NCBI GenBank assembly: GCA_048013815.1
Contig: CM106585.1
Span: 7,874,001 to 7,938,000 of the forward strand
Reading direction: 5' to 3'
Origin: Setoptus koraiensis
Taxonomy: Eukaryota; Arthropoda
Length of the DNA stretch: 64,000 bases
The notes beneath the pieces are model-generated. The model had not been told where the DNA came from. It did not search any database and saw only the letters and a program-made list of their open reading frames with translations. The translations under genes and the position numbers were made by a program. The first letter of the stretch is position 1. Each line of letters begins with the position of its first letter. Shown here piece after piece: positions 22,781 through 37,134 of this stretch.

Positions 22781-25700
22781 TCATTACGCCGAGAGTCACG
22801 GGAGATGATGCCATTATTAGCGCCGCCACCAGTTTGCGATTTCGCCAATTTTCCGACATTTTCGTCATATTTTTCGAGATTTTCGTCATATTTTTCCGAG
22901 ATACGACTCTTGGTATTTTTCCATTGAATTAGCCGATTTGCACAGTGGCAAAAAATAAGAATGAAATAAAAATCTGTGTGCGCTCGCATGCCGAGTGATA
23001 GTGATTGTTGCGCGCGTGACTCGACAAACGGGGTGAACTCGATTCGATTCGGCTCCATCGGATCGGATCAGATTGAATCCGATCGGATCTGCTCGGATCT
23101 GACGGGATGAAATTGCATATCGGATGAAAGAGTCTCGAGTTGATGACCTTCAACTTGAACAATGAATGTTTGCTCGCAAAACGCAACTCGCAACTCGCGA
23201 CTCGCAACTCGCAACTCGCAAATGAATTATCATACAGCCGTCGGTGTGATACAGGTGAGAAGGCAACGAAATAATCCGAGCGAGCGAGCGAGAGCAACCC
23301 TTTCGCATAATCTCTTACGCTGCAATTCTCTGTACAGGCTGTAATAATAGCCCGAGACTCGAGCGCCCAGTCTCGGCACGGCTCGCACAACAGGTCATGC
23401 AAACAAAGTATCTAACAAAGTTACCTGTTGTGCCATGCCAAGCGAAAGTATGCACAGTTCCGAGATTACAAATTGATCCATTCTCGTGCTGGCGAGCAAC
23501 AGAGTCGATCGTTGGCGTGGGCACAACAACAACAACAACAACAACACCGACAACGACGACAACAGCAGCAGCATCGACAACAACAACAATAACAACAGGT
23601 TGCCCCTTGCTGGCCGCACCCGAGCTGCTGGCTACGGCGGCCGATAGAGGCGACTAATTAATTGAGTATCACTAGTTAATTACGGCAGCCATTAGTGAGA
23701 TGGCGCGATTTGGGCTGTTTGCTGTTATCGAGAAACAGTTGGCTGTTTGCATTGGCGTTTGTCGTATTTACTTTTAACTTTTACTAGTCGACTCTCACCT
23801 GTGCTGCCGCATATGTGCAACCATACAAAACAAATACATTGCATGTATCATGACTAGACGACTAATAGATAGACGCCAAAAGGGACAGAGGAAGAGAAAG
23901 AAATGGCCTTGGGCCAAATACATTCAACACCAGTGTTGCGCCGCTTGCTGGCGACGGAATATGTTGCAATTAATATTTTTGCAAACGTTTCTAACAAACT
24001 GTAAATTAAGCCCACTAAACACACGACATTAACTAGCAACTTTGAGATTAGTTAGTTAGTTAGATTAATACATTGTACTTTGGGGGCAGTAAAATGCTTA
24101 GCAATGCAACAACAACAATGTGATATCGACACAATTAGAAATAACTGTTACCATCAGGATAGATTAGCCCACTGTGCCCACAGCTCTCGCTCGCCAGATA
24201 GATTAAAATTAAATTAACCGAAAGCATGCGAGCTGACCCCTTGTCGCTCGTATTATCTCTAAATGGACCATGCTTGCTGTACATGCCGTGATTAGCCACC
24301 TTAAATGAGCGTCACACTCAAAAAAGAAACAATGTGATGAAACGAAAATGTTCAAACATGTTAGAACATGATCAAACGACAGATGGAAGAGGCGAAAATA
24401 TAGCAGCAAAATTTTTGACAATGCTCAAAGTCACGCGACAATGCTGGAAGAGACTGCAAACCGGAAGTCGTGAAATGCATCCAGAAATGTTGCGATGAAT
24501 TTTCAGCGAAATTTGCAACATTTCGGACTCACCGGAAATTACGGCAATTTTTTTTCGGCGAAAAAGTGCGAAAATTTGCGAGCCTCTGAAAATGTCCAGA
24601 TCTTCTATCGAGAACTTTTTAGAACTGCCCAAAACTTGCGAAATATCTCACCACGCAATTAACGCTGACAGTACGTTATGCAACAACAAGCATAGAACTA
24701 TTATGATTGTAGTCTCTTTTTTCGAAGTTGCATTATTTAGAGACGCACACAAACACAAAGGCGATCTGGCGCAATCAAATGACGAGATTTGTTAAGTGAA
24801 AAAAAAAAAAAATAATGCAACATGTTTTGCATAGTGAGATTGAGATAATGAAAACACCACCAGTCAACAATTATCACTGTAACTCAAACTGATGTGATTG
24901 TGCATGAGTGACAGTAGCCACGCTGGAAATTGTCAAGTCGCCATTGTCTGGTCACGGCAATCAGATGAAATTCTTTGTGAGACTTTCGCTCATCGGAGTG
25001 AGATTCAAGCTGAAGAAGCCAACGAAGCTTTTTGCATCATCTCGTCGTCTAGTCATGAGACGATGGCGATATTTTTTGGCCTTTCAGAATCTTGAGTCAA
25101 ATTTTCGAGAGAATGACATGCGGACAGCGCCAAGGCTAGACATCCGGACGACAACAAGTCCAGATGAGGCTAGGCGAAACAACGGAAATATGCTTGAAAA
25201 TACTCACATTCGAGCTGTTGGTGTTTTGTCCACAACGGACAACTAGTCTAGATTAACATCTCTTATTTTGTTTCAGTTGTTGTCGTTGTTGCACTTTATT
25301 GTCGCTTGGGTGTCGTCAAGTTAATTATGCGCGATTGTTGTTTGAAACTTTGCTTTGAGATGCTTTTTTCTATTCGACGCAACGAGATAATGATGTCACT
25401 CACACATGTGCAAACAGTCGCTACTGATGATGAATTTATCACTGCGAATCGACTAATAATATTGTAATTGAACTAATTAATTAGATTTGATTGAGTTGCT
25501 GCTGTTGCTGTTGTTGTTGCTGTTGTCGTTGGCGCTATTGTGGTGGCTTGTCATTCAGTTGCTTGTCGGGCGAAACTTTCATAAAAAGTTTCATTAGAGT
25601 TGTGCACTCAATCAAACGGCACAAACAAATGAGCATCTCACACAATTTAGCAGTTTATACATTCATGCTGGCACTGCCATAAACGCGATAATGATAATAA

Positions 25701-25824
25701 CAACAACAACAGCAACGGCATGTTTGTGGCAACAACGTTGCAAATGCGCAAACAAACTTGACTACATTTACAATATTTCTTGTTATTACGCAAGTCGCTA
25801 CTACTGATAGGCACACCTATTTTT

Positions 25825-25838
25825 AGTGGCGCCACCTA
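25825..25838 (-). promoter_or_regulatory. CTCF-like 14-mer (minus orientation)
   Basis: The minus strand reads TAGGTGGCGCCACT, containing AGGTGGCGC, the core I recall for insect CTCF sites. The same 14 bases occur in the opposite orientation at 34312-34325. Motif match only. Confidence 0.3.
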
Positions 25839-28386
25839 TGTATTCTCATGGTCAACATGGAGGCGAAAAAAAACAAGCGGAAGTGAGCTATTAAAACTGT
25901 TTGTGTGCCTATCTAATCTGACCATATTGACGACATATTAACGACGACGAGGCCTCACACGCTCGACCTCTCCGCATGCAATCAGATTAAAGTCTCACAA
26001 GCTCTGATCAGGAAGTGTAGGCACGTTGCAATTGCAAACTAATTAATTCTAATAGCAACATTATCAAGAGCAATCATCAGACACAGTGGTGCCGATAATT
26101 GACACTAGATTACCCCTGTTTGATTTGATTTTTCAAGCCTCATAGAGATAAGTCTCTCGAGATAACTCTCTCTCTCTCGCTCACTCTCTGCCTATGATCG
26201 GCCCACGTTGGTTGCTTGACTTACCTGTTGATGTGTTATGTTGTAATTGATTTGTCAATTAGAGAATCATTAATTGATAATTGATTTTTGTGTAGGTGTC
26301 GGGGTGGATGTGCATTTTTCGCGCGTATCCATGGAAACGTGGCGAAATAAGTAAATGGATAAGAGAGAGAAGAGATAGAGAGAGGTCAGTGTTAGTTAAT
26401 CCCAAGTGCTTATGAATTTGAGTAAGTCTCATAAGAGACTAATGGGTATATCGAAAGCGCAAGCTTGCTCTATGTTAATTAAATATAATTTGAATATTCA
26501 GTAACTCAAAACTCAATTATAATCTACAATTGGCGTTCGATGTTTTGTAATGTTTGCCAAAAATCAATCAATGCAAGTACAAAATTGACTTGCAACAGTC
26601 ACAATGGCGATAAATCTTGTACCTTTTAGAATCGATTGTGCCTATAAATAGATAAGATCGGCAATAAATAGTTGCTTTAAAAGACGAGAAAAAAAAACAA
26701 TCATAATATTTATGCTTCTCGAAGGGTTTTGTTCACCTTCAGAATAAAGAGGCGAAATTGATGTGAAGCCAAGGCCAGTTATGGCTGGTTGAGTTAATCC
26801 TGCTGTGATGCCATCGATGTATTCGATCAATCATCAGAGATTGACGTGGCCGATTCTAGGATCTTTGCAATATTACTTAAACGATAATAAAATCATTCTC
26901 AAGCAGATGCAATGAGACAAGAGTCACCCATAAGTCAATCGAGTCTCGTATTGCTGATTGAAGAAGATAGATTTTATCTGACAAGACTCAAATATAATTA
27001 TAATAAATTTGACCTGGCCTATAAGACATTTCTACAATCGGAAATGGTGATTTCATTTCACGACAAGCTGACTTGCGACGATTTTGCTCACAATCCAGTT
27101 CTTTTCTGTAGCAACTCATCAATATTTAAGGACACGATGCTTTTTTTCGAGGTCATTCCGGCAGCAATTTGTTGTAATTATCGCCACGATCGATTAGTCG
27201 TGACATTGATCGTCTAAACAGCAGCTCGCTCGTTGACCACGCCGATTACAAGATGGAGCCACTATTCACACTCACAACTTGGTTAACTTGGTGGTAGTGT
27301 AACAAGTTGTTTTCCAACTTATACACTATCTATAAGTTGAACCAAAAACCGGTTGAAAAAAAATTTTTAAATATCAAGACGGCCGCAGTTGGCGCCATCC
27401 GGCGACGATGGTCGAAAGCTTTGCATGAAAATCCAAGTAACTGTTTGAGTTATTCAACTCTGGATGGCGCCACCAATTGCTTGTCTACAATTATAGGCTG
27501 CAATTTAGCACTGTCTTGGCAAAAAAAATCATCATTTGATGAGTTGGATTAGACATATCAACTGTGCTAGTATCACCTGTTGTGTGTGAGTGTGCGAGAT
27601 ACGCTTGATAAGAAATTTCTTTTACGCAACGTCTAACTAATCACCGTGTAAGTGTTGGAGTTTAATTGATTACATAAACTTGTCTGATGTGATCAATTGA
27701 ATGTGAAACAATGTTCGTAGAGTCGGGTGGGGATAGCAGCCGATAAGGTTGACACCCGACGTGTAGGATACATCCAAATAGAGAGATAGAGCGAGAATCA
27801 GAGATTAGCCTTGATCTTAAAACTCGTTGGGGGAACAACAAGTTTGAATTTGGATAATTTTGCTAGTTTTGAATTTTGAGATAATTGAATAAATTGAATT
27901 GGTTGAATCTGCTCGAGCGGCAGGCAATTATCTGGAGTCGAGTTAGGCAGCGTCAATTACAGGATTGAGCAGGATGCAGCAGCAAGCAATAATTAATGAA
28001 CAAATCGAAGAAACAACAATTATTGTACTCGTCTTCTTCTCGGAATTATACTAGTTCATATTAGTTGTATTTATTCATTATCTGCCAACAACAGCCAGTG
28101 GTGCCCATGTGCAACCCGTTAGTTCCTGTGTTTGTGTGTCTCTTCATCGTCATATAAACAGATTTGTGCTCAATTCAATTCGAGTCATAAGTTTAATCTC
28201 TAATTTTAGTTGTAATATTTTAATCTTAAGCAAATATTTCGCCTTGGCTTCATATTCGATTTGGCGCATCTCGCAACTGTTGTCTTGATGCAACGGATTG
28301 CATCATCGTCATCATCATCGTCGTCATCATGAGGATCATGATGCAGAGTGTGTCTAGGAAGTAATTAGTCATAGCTACTACGGTAC

Positions 28387-28387
28387 T

Positions 28388-28439
<52 letters not shown>

Positions 28440-28440
28440 C
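28387..28440. repeat. (ACA)18 microsatellite
   Basis: 54 bases of uninterrupted ACA repeat. Confidence 0.95.
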
Positions 28441-30891
28441 TACCTCTACTGCCAAAACTAACAAACGGGTGCTAAACAAAAATCGTTAATTAGATTTAGT
28501 TGTTCATTAACAGGTTGACCATGCAAATAATAATAGTGATATAATGAACACAGCGGTTCGGATTGAAAAAATTAATAACTTAAGCCAGACGAACAAAGAG
28601 AGACACGATGTGTGTCTAGACGGGGCGCACATATTATTATTATATGATATTATACTCGAGATACGGTGGTATTAATGTAATTTCCTAGCGAGATTCTCAT
28701 CATCTGATTATCGTCTGAAGATGGGTGAGATGGGCAGACGGATAACGCGAAATAGGCGCAAAAACAAACTGACAAATCATGATAGATTGACTGTGTTGGT
28801 TAGATTGATGGCATGCAAAAATGTTGGCAAAAATTGCGTAATGCAGTGTTGGGTGGAAACTTTTGTCGCCCAACGCAAACGCACATTTCATGCACACTCA
28901 ATTGCTCACCTTTTTGAGATTGTGTCTAATAGATTGCGTCATCTATCAATAAATACACCCATTCGAACACATGTGAGTGCATATACGAATGAGGTGACAC
29001 ATTATTATTAGACACACAACAACATTTGTCAGTATTAATAGTGATGCTGTCAGCAACAATCAGATATTGGGCTCTCATTGGGACAGGAAATGCCGACAAT
29101 TTGTGCCATCAGCATCATGGTTGTCCAGCGACAATTAGCTTGCCATCAAATGTATTGAGATGTACATTTGAGATGGTGTGTGATTGTGTCGCACCCACTG
29201 AAATGGAATTGGTTGTTGGAAGCAACTGGAAGTGTGCCGCGCTGATGTTGTTGAAATGGAATAAAAATGATAAAAAAACAAAAAATATTATCGGCAACAG
29301 CAACATTAACCTATTACATAATGGTACACGTTAATGATGAATAATGGTTGAGCAACGCAATGGCCTGAGCCGGCAAACAAACAGGTGAGCTGCTGGACAA
29401 ACGGTGGCTCGTCGTAAACAAATGTCAGTCACATTTAGTTTATCTCGTTAGTTAGCTTGTTGTTGAATGAGTAGTGCTGTGATTCACGGTCAAACTGGGA
29501 GCGCAACTTGTTGCGCGGCTTGGTATCAGTGACTGGCTAACACCATTAGTGGGCCACGCCAAACGAACTTGGATCATTATTTTTGCTGCCGTTTCATATT
29601 AATTATCACCACTATGTAATGCTCGTGTCGTCTGCCAGTATCTAATCGATGATATAAGCCAAATAACTGTTGCGCTGATCAGGTTAGTCGGTGAGATGGA
29701 ATGAGATGGAACAGCAGCAACAATTATCCAAGACGCACTATCCAGCTTTGGCGAGACAATTACGTAAGATGCTCGCCCAAACATGATAGTAGGCAGAGCA
29801 AACTGTTACACCTGTTAGTTAGTCTGCGCACAGTTATTTTTCAGATTGTATATGTTACGGAAAACGCAAACCATTAGCGTTCACATACAGTTAGATAAGG
29901 CAGTTATGAATGGTGTGATTGAATCAATAAATCTTTCAACAATTTGTTGGCCCGACAGCTCAAAAGATGTCAAGCCCGTAGCTGTCTGCTGGTTAGCTGG
30001 CGAGTGGCGAGTTATCTGTTTGGCGCATCTCGCTGATATCGCTGGCATCAACCGATCGGCAGCCGATTCCAGGATGCAACAACAGGTCGCAATCAGATGG
30101 CCACGATTAAAATAAGGAAGCTGCATCATTGATAAGCACGGTATATGGGTCAGTTTGCAATAATGATGTGATCTATTCCGCTGCTGCGCGCATCCAATTC
30201 GCTCCGTTTCTAATCGATTCAAATCGATTGGCTGCGCTGTTGTTGTTTCGAATTGTTTTGATTTTGCGCCGGCTTGCGCAAACGTATTTACAATTGCATA
30301 TTTAAATCATAACAAAGTGCGGACAGGCCGACATTGAAGGTCGACATTGGCAGGCTGCGGGCCGCAACTGCCGAGCAAAGTCGCAACCGAGCGCTTACAG
30401 GACGAGGAAATAGAGGCATCTCATCTGCATATTTTTGTAATTTATCCACGATGGACAACAACAACAACAACCGCAGATAGTATCTGATGATTGCGATGCA
30501 TCGCGGCATTTTGCATTGGGACGCCGTTGGTCTGTTGTGAGTTGGTCTGTTGTGAATCACAACTTGTGATCATACGGCGCATATTTATTCAAGTTCAACA
30601 CAAACACCGCACACTGACCACAACAACTGACCACACACCGAACAATTGAACAAACGCAACGCAAAATTGTGGCAAAGTTTGTTGGGCCACAATTTTCGCT
30701 TGCTGTGTCGCCGTGCTGGCTACCTGTTGTGGCGCAATTGTGGCACAACATCAAACATCATACATTATACATCATACATCATACATCATACATTATACAT
30801 TATACAGGTGAGTTAACTGTGGCAAGTATGACGCAACAGTGAGCTCGCCGGTGTTACGCGAACAGTCAAGAGCAGAGCCACTCAAGATGCT

Positions 30892-30894
<3 letters not shown>

Positions 30895-30944
<50 letters not shown>
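30895..30944. repeat. (GT)25 microsatellite
   Basis: Fifty uninterrupted bases of GT, the longest dinucleotide run in the window apart from the AT tract after the claspin-like gene. Confidence 0.95.
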
Positions 30945-30946
<2 letters not shown>

Positions 30947-31479
30947 CGGGTTATTTGTGGCGCCGCAGGTGAACCCTTTGCCTGTGAGTTTATCGAAAAC
31001 AAAATCAGCCAATGAATCTCAACGCGAACAAGAGCGCTCTATCATTATGATTGCAGTGGTCAGTTTGTTGGCACTCAACCGAAAATCGCCAGCACATTGG
31101 CCGGCAACGGCGTATTGGCCATAGCAATGCTGTGTGCGTATATCTAAATTGTATATCGACTGTCAGATTTGGACAGGTGAGACTGTGCTGTTGTGCAACC
31201 GTGTTGTGTATGGGTCATGGCGGCGCGCAAAGTTGTTACATAACAACATTGCGTTGTGTGCATAGCAGCAGCAACAACAACAAGTGGCTAGAAATAACTG
31301 TTACCATTGGCATTGCCATTGATGCTGGCGTGTTGGTGCGTTAATATGGCAAAGACAGTGCGAGATAAAATGAAATAAAATAAAATAATCCGTTGCTGCT
31401 GCTGCCGCCACAACAACAGCAACCACAACACCGGCCACGGCAACGCCAACAGCGGCAGCAACAGCAGCAACAACAGCAA

Positions 31480-31510
<31 letters not shown>

Positions 31511-32713
31511 GGCCACAAAGACAACAGGTTGGCGTTGTCCATTAGGCGTGCGTCGGATGTATCGACTTGTGTGTATTGAACGTATCGGCTGGCGGCGTAA
31601 ACTGACCAAACTGACAATGCCAACCTATCGGCGCCGACTGCAACAGGTTCTCTTGCAGATCTTACGTAAGCTGAGGTAACGTTTTTCTGCTTAAATGTAC
31701 TGTCTGCATACCGGCGGCCGCATATGTAAAGCGAGTGTGTGTTTGCGTAGGCAACTGCTAAATTGTGAGCACAACTCACAATTGTGTCTAGTGTCATGAT
31801 TGAGAAGAACAAGAGTGGTCAATGTCCTCTTTAAAATCATCATCAACAACAACATGATCTTGAAACAACTCCCAAGATTGTCGACTCCAACACAGCCACT
31901 ACTGATCGCAAACACACTCGTTTATATCGTATTATACATATGGTTGTATCGTCGAAATAGACGGACAGTTTCTCGACAGTTGCCGCTGATAATACAAACA
32001 CAAAAATATAATGAAACCAGAAAGAATCGCTGCCAAATATAAGAATATATTGATGATATTAGACAGGCTCACATATTAAATATTGGATATGCTAATGAGG
32101 CTGACCTTCAATCGCCATTCAAGCTGCCAACATCGTTGCTGGCCTGAAATTTGAAATCCTTCTTCCACATTTGAGCGTTCGCGAATGCGTTTATTAAAAA
32201 ATGCATTTGCACAGTGCCAAACGCACCGCCAAACGCACCGACGAACACACTGACGAATATATGCAGATATATGGTGATTGATGAACAGTATGACACACTC
32301 TCTGCAGAAACACTCAAGATGCAAATGCTCTTGTCACACTTATCATCGCAAATGATTGATGATGATGTTTTGATTGTGGCTGGCAAGCAACTAATCAGTG
32401 CCATTGATGAGTCTCAGTGTCGGCAATGGTTGCGTCAGAGCGCTCGCGTCAGATTGCGTCGCAATTGGCGGGCCAAAACTGGAGCAGATCGCATGCTGTT
32501 AGTGTTTACTTAGCTAATGTGACAGCATCACTTTAGCGTAAGTATTTCATTCCGACCAGACGAGCGATGCAAATAAATCTCGACAAAAGCAATGGCAATG
32601 GCATTGAGATTGCGATTGCGACTTGTCTGGTTGGCATGCAAAGTGCCAGTGTTAACTTGATTATCGGGCCAAGATTGATCGAGCTGCTCTCACTTGTGAG
32701 TCGCTTGTCGGGC

Positions 32714-32733
32714 CGACGGAGGCGCCTCCGTCG
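32714..32733. repeat. 20-bp perfect palindrome
   Basis: CGACGGAGGCGCCTCCGTCG is its own reverse complement; GC-rich, no spacer. Confidence 0.8.
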
Positions 32734-32929
32734 AGTGAGTCGCCGATTTTTTGCACTCGCCACACAAACCGCAGTATCGCTGTTGCTGCTCGCTGGCCAG
32801 CATCTCAATCACGGCAATTAATTTGCTCGCTCGCCTAATTAAGCAAATCTCTCAACTCGAAAAAACTTCTTTATTTTGCATTGGCGCCAGCACATTGTGT
32901 GCCCATTTCTCATGTATTATCTCGCCCAA

Positions 32930-32971
32930 TTCTTATACAGCGCGAGGTTCAGTGACCTCGCTGTATAAGAA
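32930..32971. repeat. Hairpin with 13-bp outer stem
   Basis: TTCTTATACAGCG pairs with CGCTGTATAAGAA; after a two-base CG bulge, AGGT pairs with ACCT around a TCAGTG loop. About 42 bases, too short for a typical pre-miRNA; it could be a fold-back relic. Confidence 0.7.
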
Positions 32972-33730
32972 ATAGACAGACAAATTGCGCACAAATTACA
33001 CACAAATGCCAGCCATCGCAAGCCGTGCATTTATCCGTCAAAATCACAGATTGCGCCTGTCGATATTACGCTGACATAAATGCGAACTGGCAACGCTGAC
33101 AAATTGAAATTCACAACTCACATCTAATCAACGCTCTAATCATCCCATTTGGGCCCTTCACACGCCAGCTAATTAGTGCACTTGCTCAATTATAATTACT
33201 AACCGACTAACTTGTAAATGTCAGAGTGCTCATCTCAGCTGATCGCACAACGACGGCCCAATGACAAGTTGAGCGATGTAAATTGTGAGCGCCAACAATC
33301 ACCTGTGATGTTGTCTGTCAGCGCCGGCAAAGTTAGTCACAGCAGCCAACAAAGTCAACAGTTTGATAGGTGATATGTCAGACGTAACAGCCACGTAACA
33401 GGCAAAAGGCAACAGGCGACAGGTGAGAGCAAAGAGGCGCCTGACAGACGGGCGACAGATAACAGGTAACAGCTGACAGGAATAGCAAATTGAATTAGGA
33501 CAGCTCGCACTGTTCAACAGTGACTGTTGGCGGTAATTATTGCGCAATACTTGTATGCATAGCAATAATAATGATAGTGACGACGACGACGACGACGATG
33601 ATGATGATGATGATATGCACTTGTGCAGATGCAGCCCAGACAGACGAGCGCTGGCAAGAGTGCGAAACGAGGGCCCGCCGACAACCACAGACGAGCACCA
33701 TTATCGTGTTACTATTATCATCATTACTGG

Positions 33731-33787
33731 CACCAACGACAGCAACGACAGCAACGACAGCAACAACAGCGACAACAACAAAAACAA

Positions 33788-33846
<59 letters not shown>

Positions 33847-33856
33847 ACAACGACAG
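33731..33856. repeat. (CAG/CAA/CGA)n tract
   Basis: Imperfect trinucleotide and CAGCAA hexanucleotide array. The Thr-Ala, Gln and Ser-Asn frames that cross it on the plus strand, and the Val-Ala frame on the minus strand, are repeat products. Confidence 0.9.
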
Positions 33857-34311
33857 CTAAGGGTGAAATTAGCTCAATTGATGAGTCACTAGAGCACACA
33901 TTGCACACTCATTACGGTGATTATGGTCTCGCCAATGGTGTTGTTGGCGTCGTTGTTGCTGTCGTTGTTGCTGTTGTTGTTGGCGTTGTTGATCTTGGCT
34001 GTGCGCACACGACACGTACTGGCCGTGGGTTTTGTTTGTGTGTGAGCTCTTTCTTGTCGCTTCTCGTTGCCTTTACTTGGCCTGGCAACATGGTGCTGGT
34101 GCCCTGGCTCTCGTTGCCTTGGTGTGTGAGTGCGCGATTAGTTGAGTGGGCGCCCGACAAATCAACGAGCAACTTGATGATGATTATGCAATAATAAGTG
34201 TATAAAACAAATTGTTGTTGTTGTTGTTGTTGTTGCTGCCGCCGTCGCTGTTAATTATGGCACACAATTTCATCATCGTGAGCGTCATCGTCCTGTTAGA
34301 GCTCATCTTTG

Positions 34312-34325
34312 TAGGTGGCGCCACT
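34312..34325 (+). promoter_or_regulatory. CTCF-like 14-mer (plus orientation)
   Basis: TAGGTGGCGCCACT, identical to the minus-strand copy at 25825-25838 and pointing the other way. Motif match only. Confidence 0.3.
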
Positions 34326-37094
34326 CGACAAAAGGGTCAACGACGTCTGGCAGCTCGCTCTGAACCGTTAATTGTCGTGTGCTGATTATGCTATTATCAT
34401 TATTATTATTACTATTATTATTATTATTGTTGCTGCTGCTGCTGTTGTTGTTGTTGCTGCTGTTGTTGTTTTTGTGGACGCGCCAGCAACAATTGTACAA
34501 CAAATGTTACATAATAATGTTACCATAACAACATGCGCTGTTGCTGATAAGAGGCCATTTTGCCATTTCGCACTTGTTGCCGCTCATCGCAGAGCCGGCA
34601 CAGACAGCGCCAACAACAGCAGCAACAACAACAACAACGGCAACAACAACGGCAACAACAACGGCAAAACGATGACGAAACAAATAATAAAAATAAAATC
34701 GCATGTAATCAAGCGCGCTCAACTAATGTTACGCAACAAGACACAGCGAGTGCAGCGGTAATAAAGTAAACAGTGTTAACTCATTCGTCAGTTGGCCGAC
34801 AAAACAAACACTTGTCGTTGTGATGCTGTTGCCGTTGTTGTTGCCGTTGTTGTTGTTGCTGTTGTTGTTGCTGTTGTTGCCGTTGTTGTTGTTGCTGTTG
34901 TTGTTTTCAGTTACACATGTTATTAAGTTGATTATGTACGTTAGTTATCAGTTGTGAGCCAGCCAGAATCACACATGATTGAGCGTTGTTGTCCAACACA
35001 CACACACACACACACACACACCAATAGCATCGCACGCAGTTACATAACATCGCAGTTACATAACATCGCTGGCGAGTGGCAAGTGGCAAGCGGCAAGTAA
35101 AAGTTGCGTGGGCGTTATATTACACACACGTAAGGCATCATGTAAGGCACACACTTACTGGCACTCACATGTTATGCAACAATGGCCGCTAACAACGGGC
35201 ACTTGTTGTTGTTTTATTTATATCTATTTAGAGTGTGCGAGTGCTATCACTCGCTCGCACACTTTGCAAACAGTCGACCAATAATAATATTAGTATAAAT
35301 ATATCTCCAGACACAGTTATCGCTTGATAACATTATACTGTGTCCTATAGTGTGTCTGGGTCATTATGCAACAGCAGCAACACACTTTCCAATGGGCCAA
35401 CAACAACGGCAGTTTGCAGCGGGCCAACAACAACGGTTTGCAACGGTTTGCAACTGTTTGCAACAGGTGAACGCGAAAACAACACACACACGGCTAGACA
35501 AGTTTCACTTAAAACAGTTATAAAAACAGTTATAATGATTTTAACAATTGCACAAAATTCACTCATCAATACTGGCGCTGTCTGAGGCGTTGGCCGGCAT
35601 TGGGCCGGCAATGGGATCAGATCGGACGCGATCAAATCCGATGGCGCCGAATCGGAAATGTAATCACACCGAAATGCTCGCTTGTGTTGGGCCGCTGATT
35701 AGATAGACACATGTTTTAAATATCGCCCGTTAGATCGGCTTAGATGGGATATTTAAACACACAAAAACTCTCGCTCTTTGTTGTTTGATTGGACAGAGTA
35801 AAACAATGCCACTGCCCCCGACATACAAACAATCGGACAATCAGACAAGCCAACAGCCTAACAGTGAAACAATCAAACAATCGGACGGGCAAACAACGCA
35901 ACTGTATTGATTGACTTTATTCAGTGAGTGCCTTTATGGCACAATGGCCAGACAAAAAGTAAAACATTTTATGCACGTCGATATTTGTCGAAACAATTAC
36001 TTTTTATTGATATATTTGCATACCATTTCGCTCTTGAATCGCGCACAATCCCAAACAGAGACATAGCATCAATCATCGGTAAATAGGTTGCTGGCGATTT
36101 AACCCGAACTGGGCGACCGACACGACACACACACGATGCAGCAATCTCTTACAGCGAATATCTTACTAGACGCAGATAAACTGGCTAAAGGGGCAGCGAG
36201 CAAACAACGGCAAGTGACCAGTCAAGTGTATTGCCATAAAGAGAGCGCTTGAGAGGTCTTTCGGGACCGGAAATAAACTTTGAATTTGTGTGTGGGTCGG
36301 CCTCTTACAGGGCAACTCTCGCTGGGGGCACGCTCACATTTGAGTGCAGATTTGGCACTTTGACCCAATAAATCGTGAACACAACCGAAATGGATGCTGT
36401 TCATACAACATGTTTTTTGTTATAGCCGAGATAATTGGATAATTCATGCGGCCCAATCTTGTTCTACTGTCAATGCTACCGAGCGCACTAATTGAAATTT
36501 AAAAATTGAAATTTTTAGCAAAAACGCGCGCACACCCAATGACAGACGACGATGCATTTATGAAAAAAAAAAGAAAAATTAGAGTTTCAAATCTGGGAAA
36601 AAGTTTCAAAATTTCATCCACGAAAAAGTTTCAGAATTTCAGATGCGGAAAAAGTTTCAGAAAATTGCGCTTGTTCCAGAATAAAGCAAAAAGTTGCATC
36701 GCTAATTCATCTTTTTTCAACCGGGAGAATAATTTTGGCTGGCGCCCGAAAAAAAGATTCACTTTGTTGGTTCGAGCACCGTTATTGAACGAACAATCTC
36801 ATTTGATATTCCGCCGAAATTATATATTGTGAAAAGTTGGCTTTATTTGATAGCTGCTAATTGGCAACTATCAAATGAAGCCAAATGAGTTGAGATCAAA
36901 TGCGTTGAGATCTAATGAGTTGAGTGGCCACTCGGTGAGCTCGGTGAGTTATGGGTAGCAATTTTTCAGCTTGGCGCTTTGGCGAGCGTCGCAAGCGAAA
37001 AAACGCTTGTCGCCAGCTAACGTGGTCGAAAGGCAACGAACGCGACGAGAATCAGTTATCGCATATAAGTGATTCTCGATTATAACTTAATTTA

Positions 37095-37134
37095 GACACC
37101 GAGACACCGAGACACCGAGACACCGAGACACCGA
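37095..37134. repeat. 8-bp tandem repeat, 5 exact units
   Basis: Unit GACACCGA repeated five times, followed by a diverged copy. Confidence 0.9.

Noticed and set aside
24898-25246. Two overlapping plus-strand frames (65 and 112 codons) in non-repetitive DNA
   Set aside because: Both mostly open in the same stretch with no homology that I recognise; could be a degraded element, not supportable.
26912-27217. ATG-started 101-codon frame of ordinary composition in the large intron
   Set aside because: No recognisable domain, no splice or promoter context, and frames of about 100 codons are expected by chance in six frames of 64 kb.
27722-27760. GTCGGGTG...CACCCGAC inverted repeat with a tRNA-like size
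   Set aside because: No A or B box and no cloverleaf; an eight-base stem over a long loop is weak.
29026-29334. 102-codon plus-strand frame
   Set aside because: Chance-length frame without domain, promoter or splice evidence.
31761-31783. AATTGTGAG-N5-CTCACAATT, resembling the bacterial lac operator
   Set aside because: A nine-base inverted repeat in eukaryotic DNA with no bacterial context; coincidence.
31288-31812. Minus-strand 174-codon frame with a poly-Leu run
   Set aside because: The Leu run is a (CTG/TTG)n tract; flanks have no recognisable domain and no good start.
33520-34194. Plus-strand 224-codon frame with poly-Thr/Ala
   Set aside because: Depends on the CAG/CAA array at 33731-33856; overlapping frames of similar length on both strands show that it is a repeat product.
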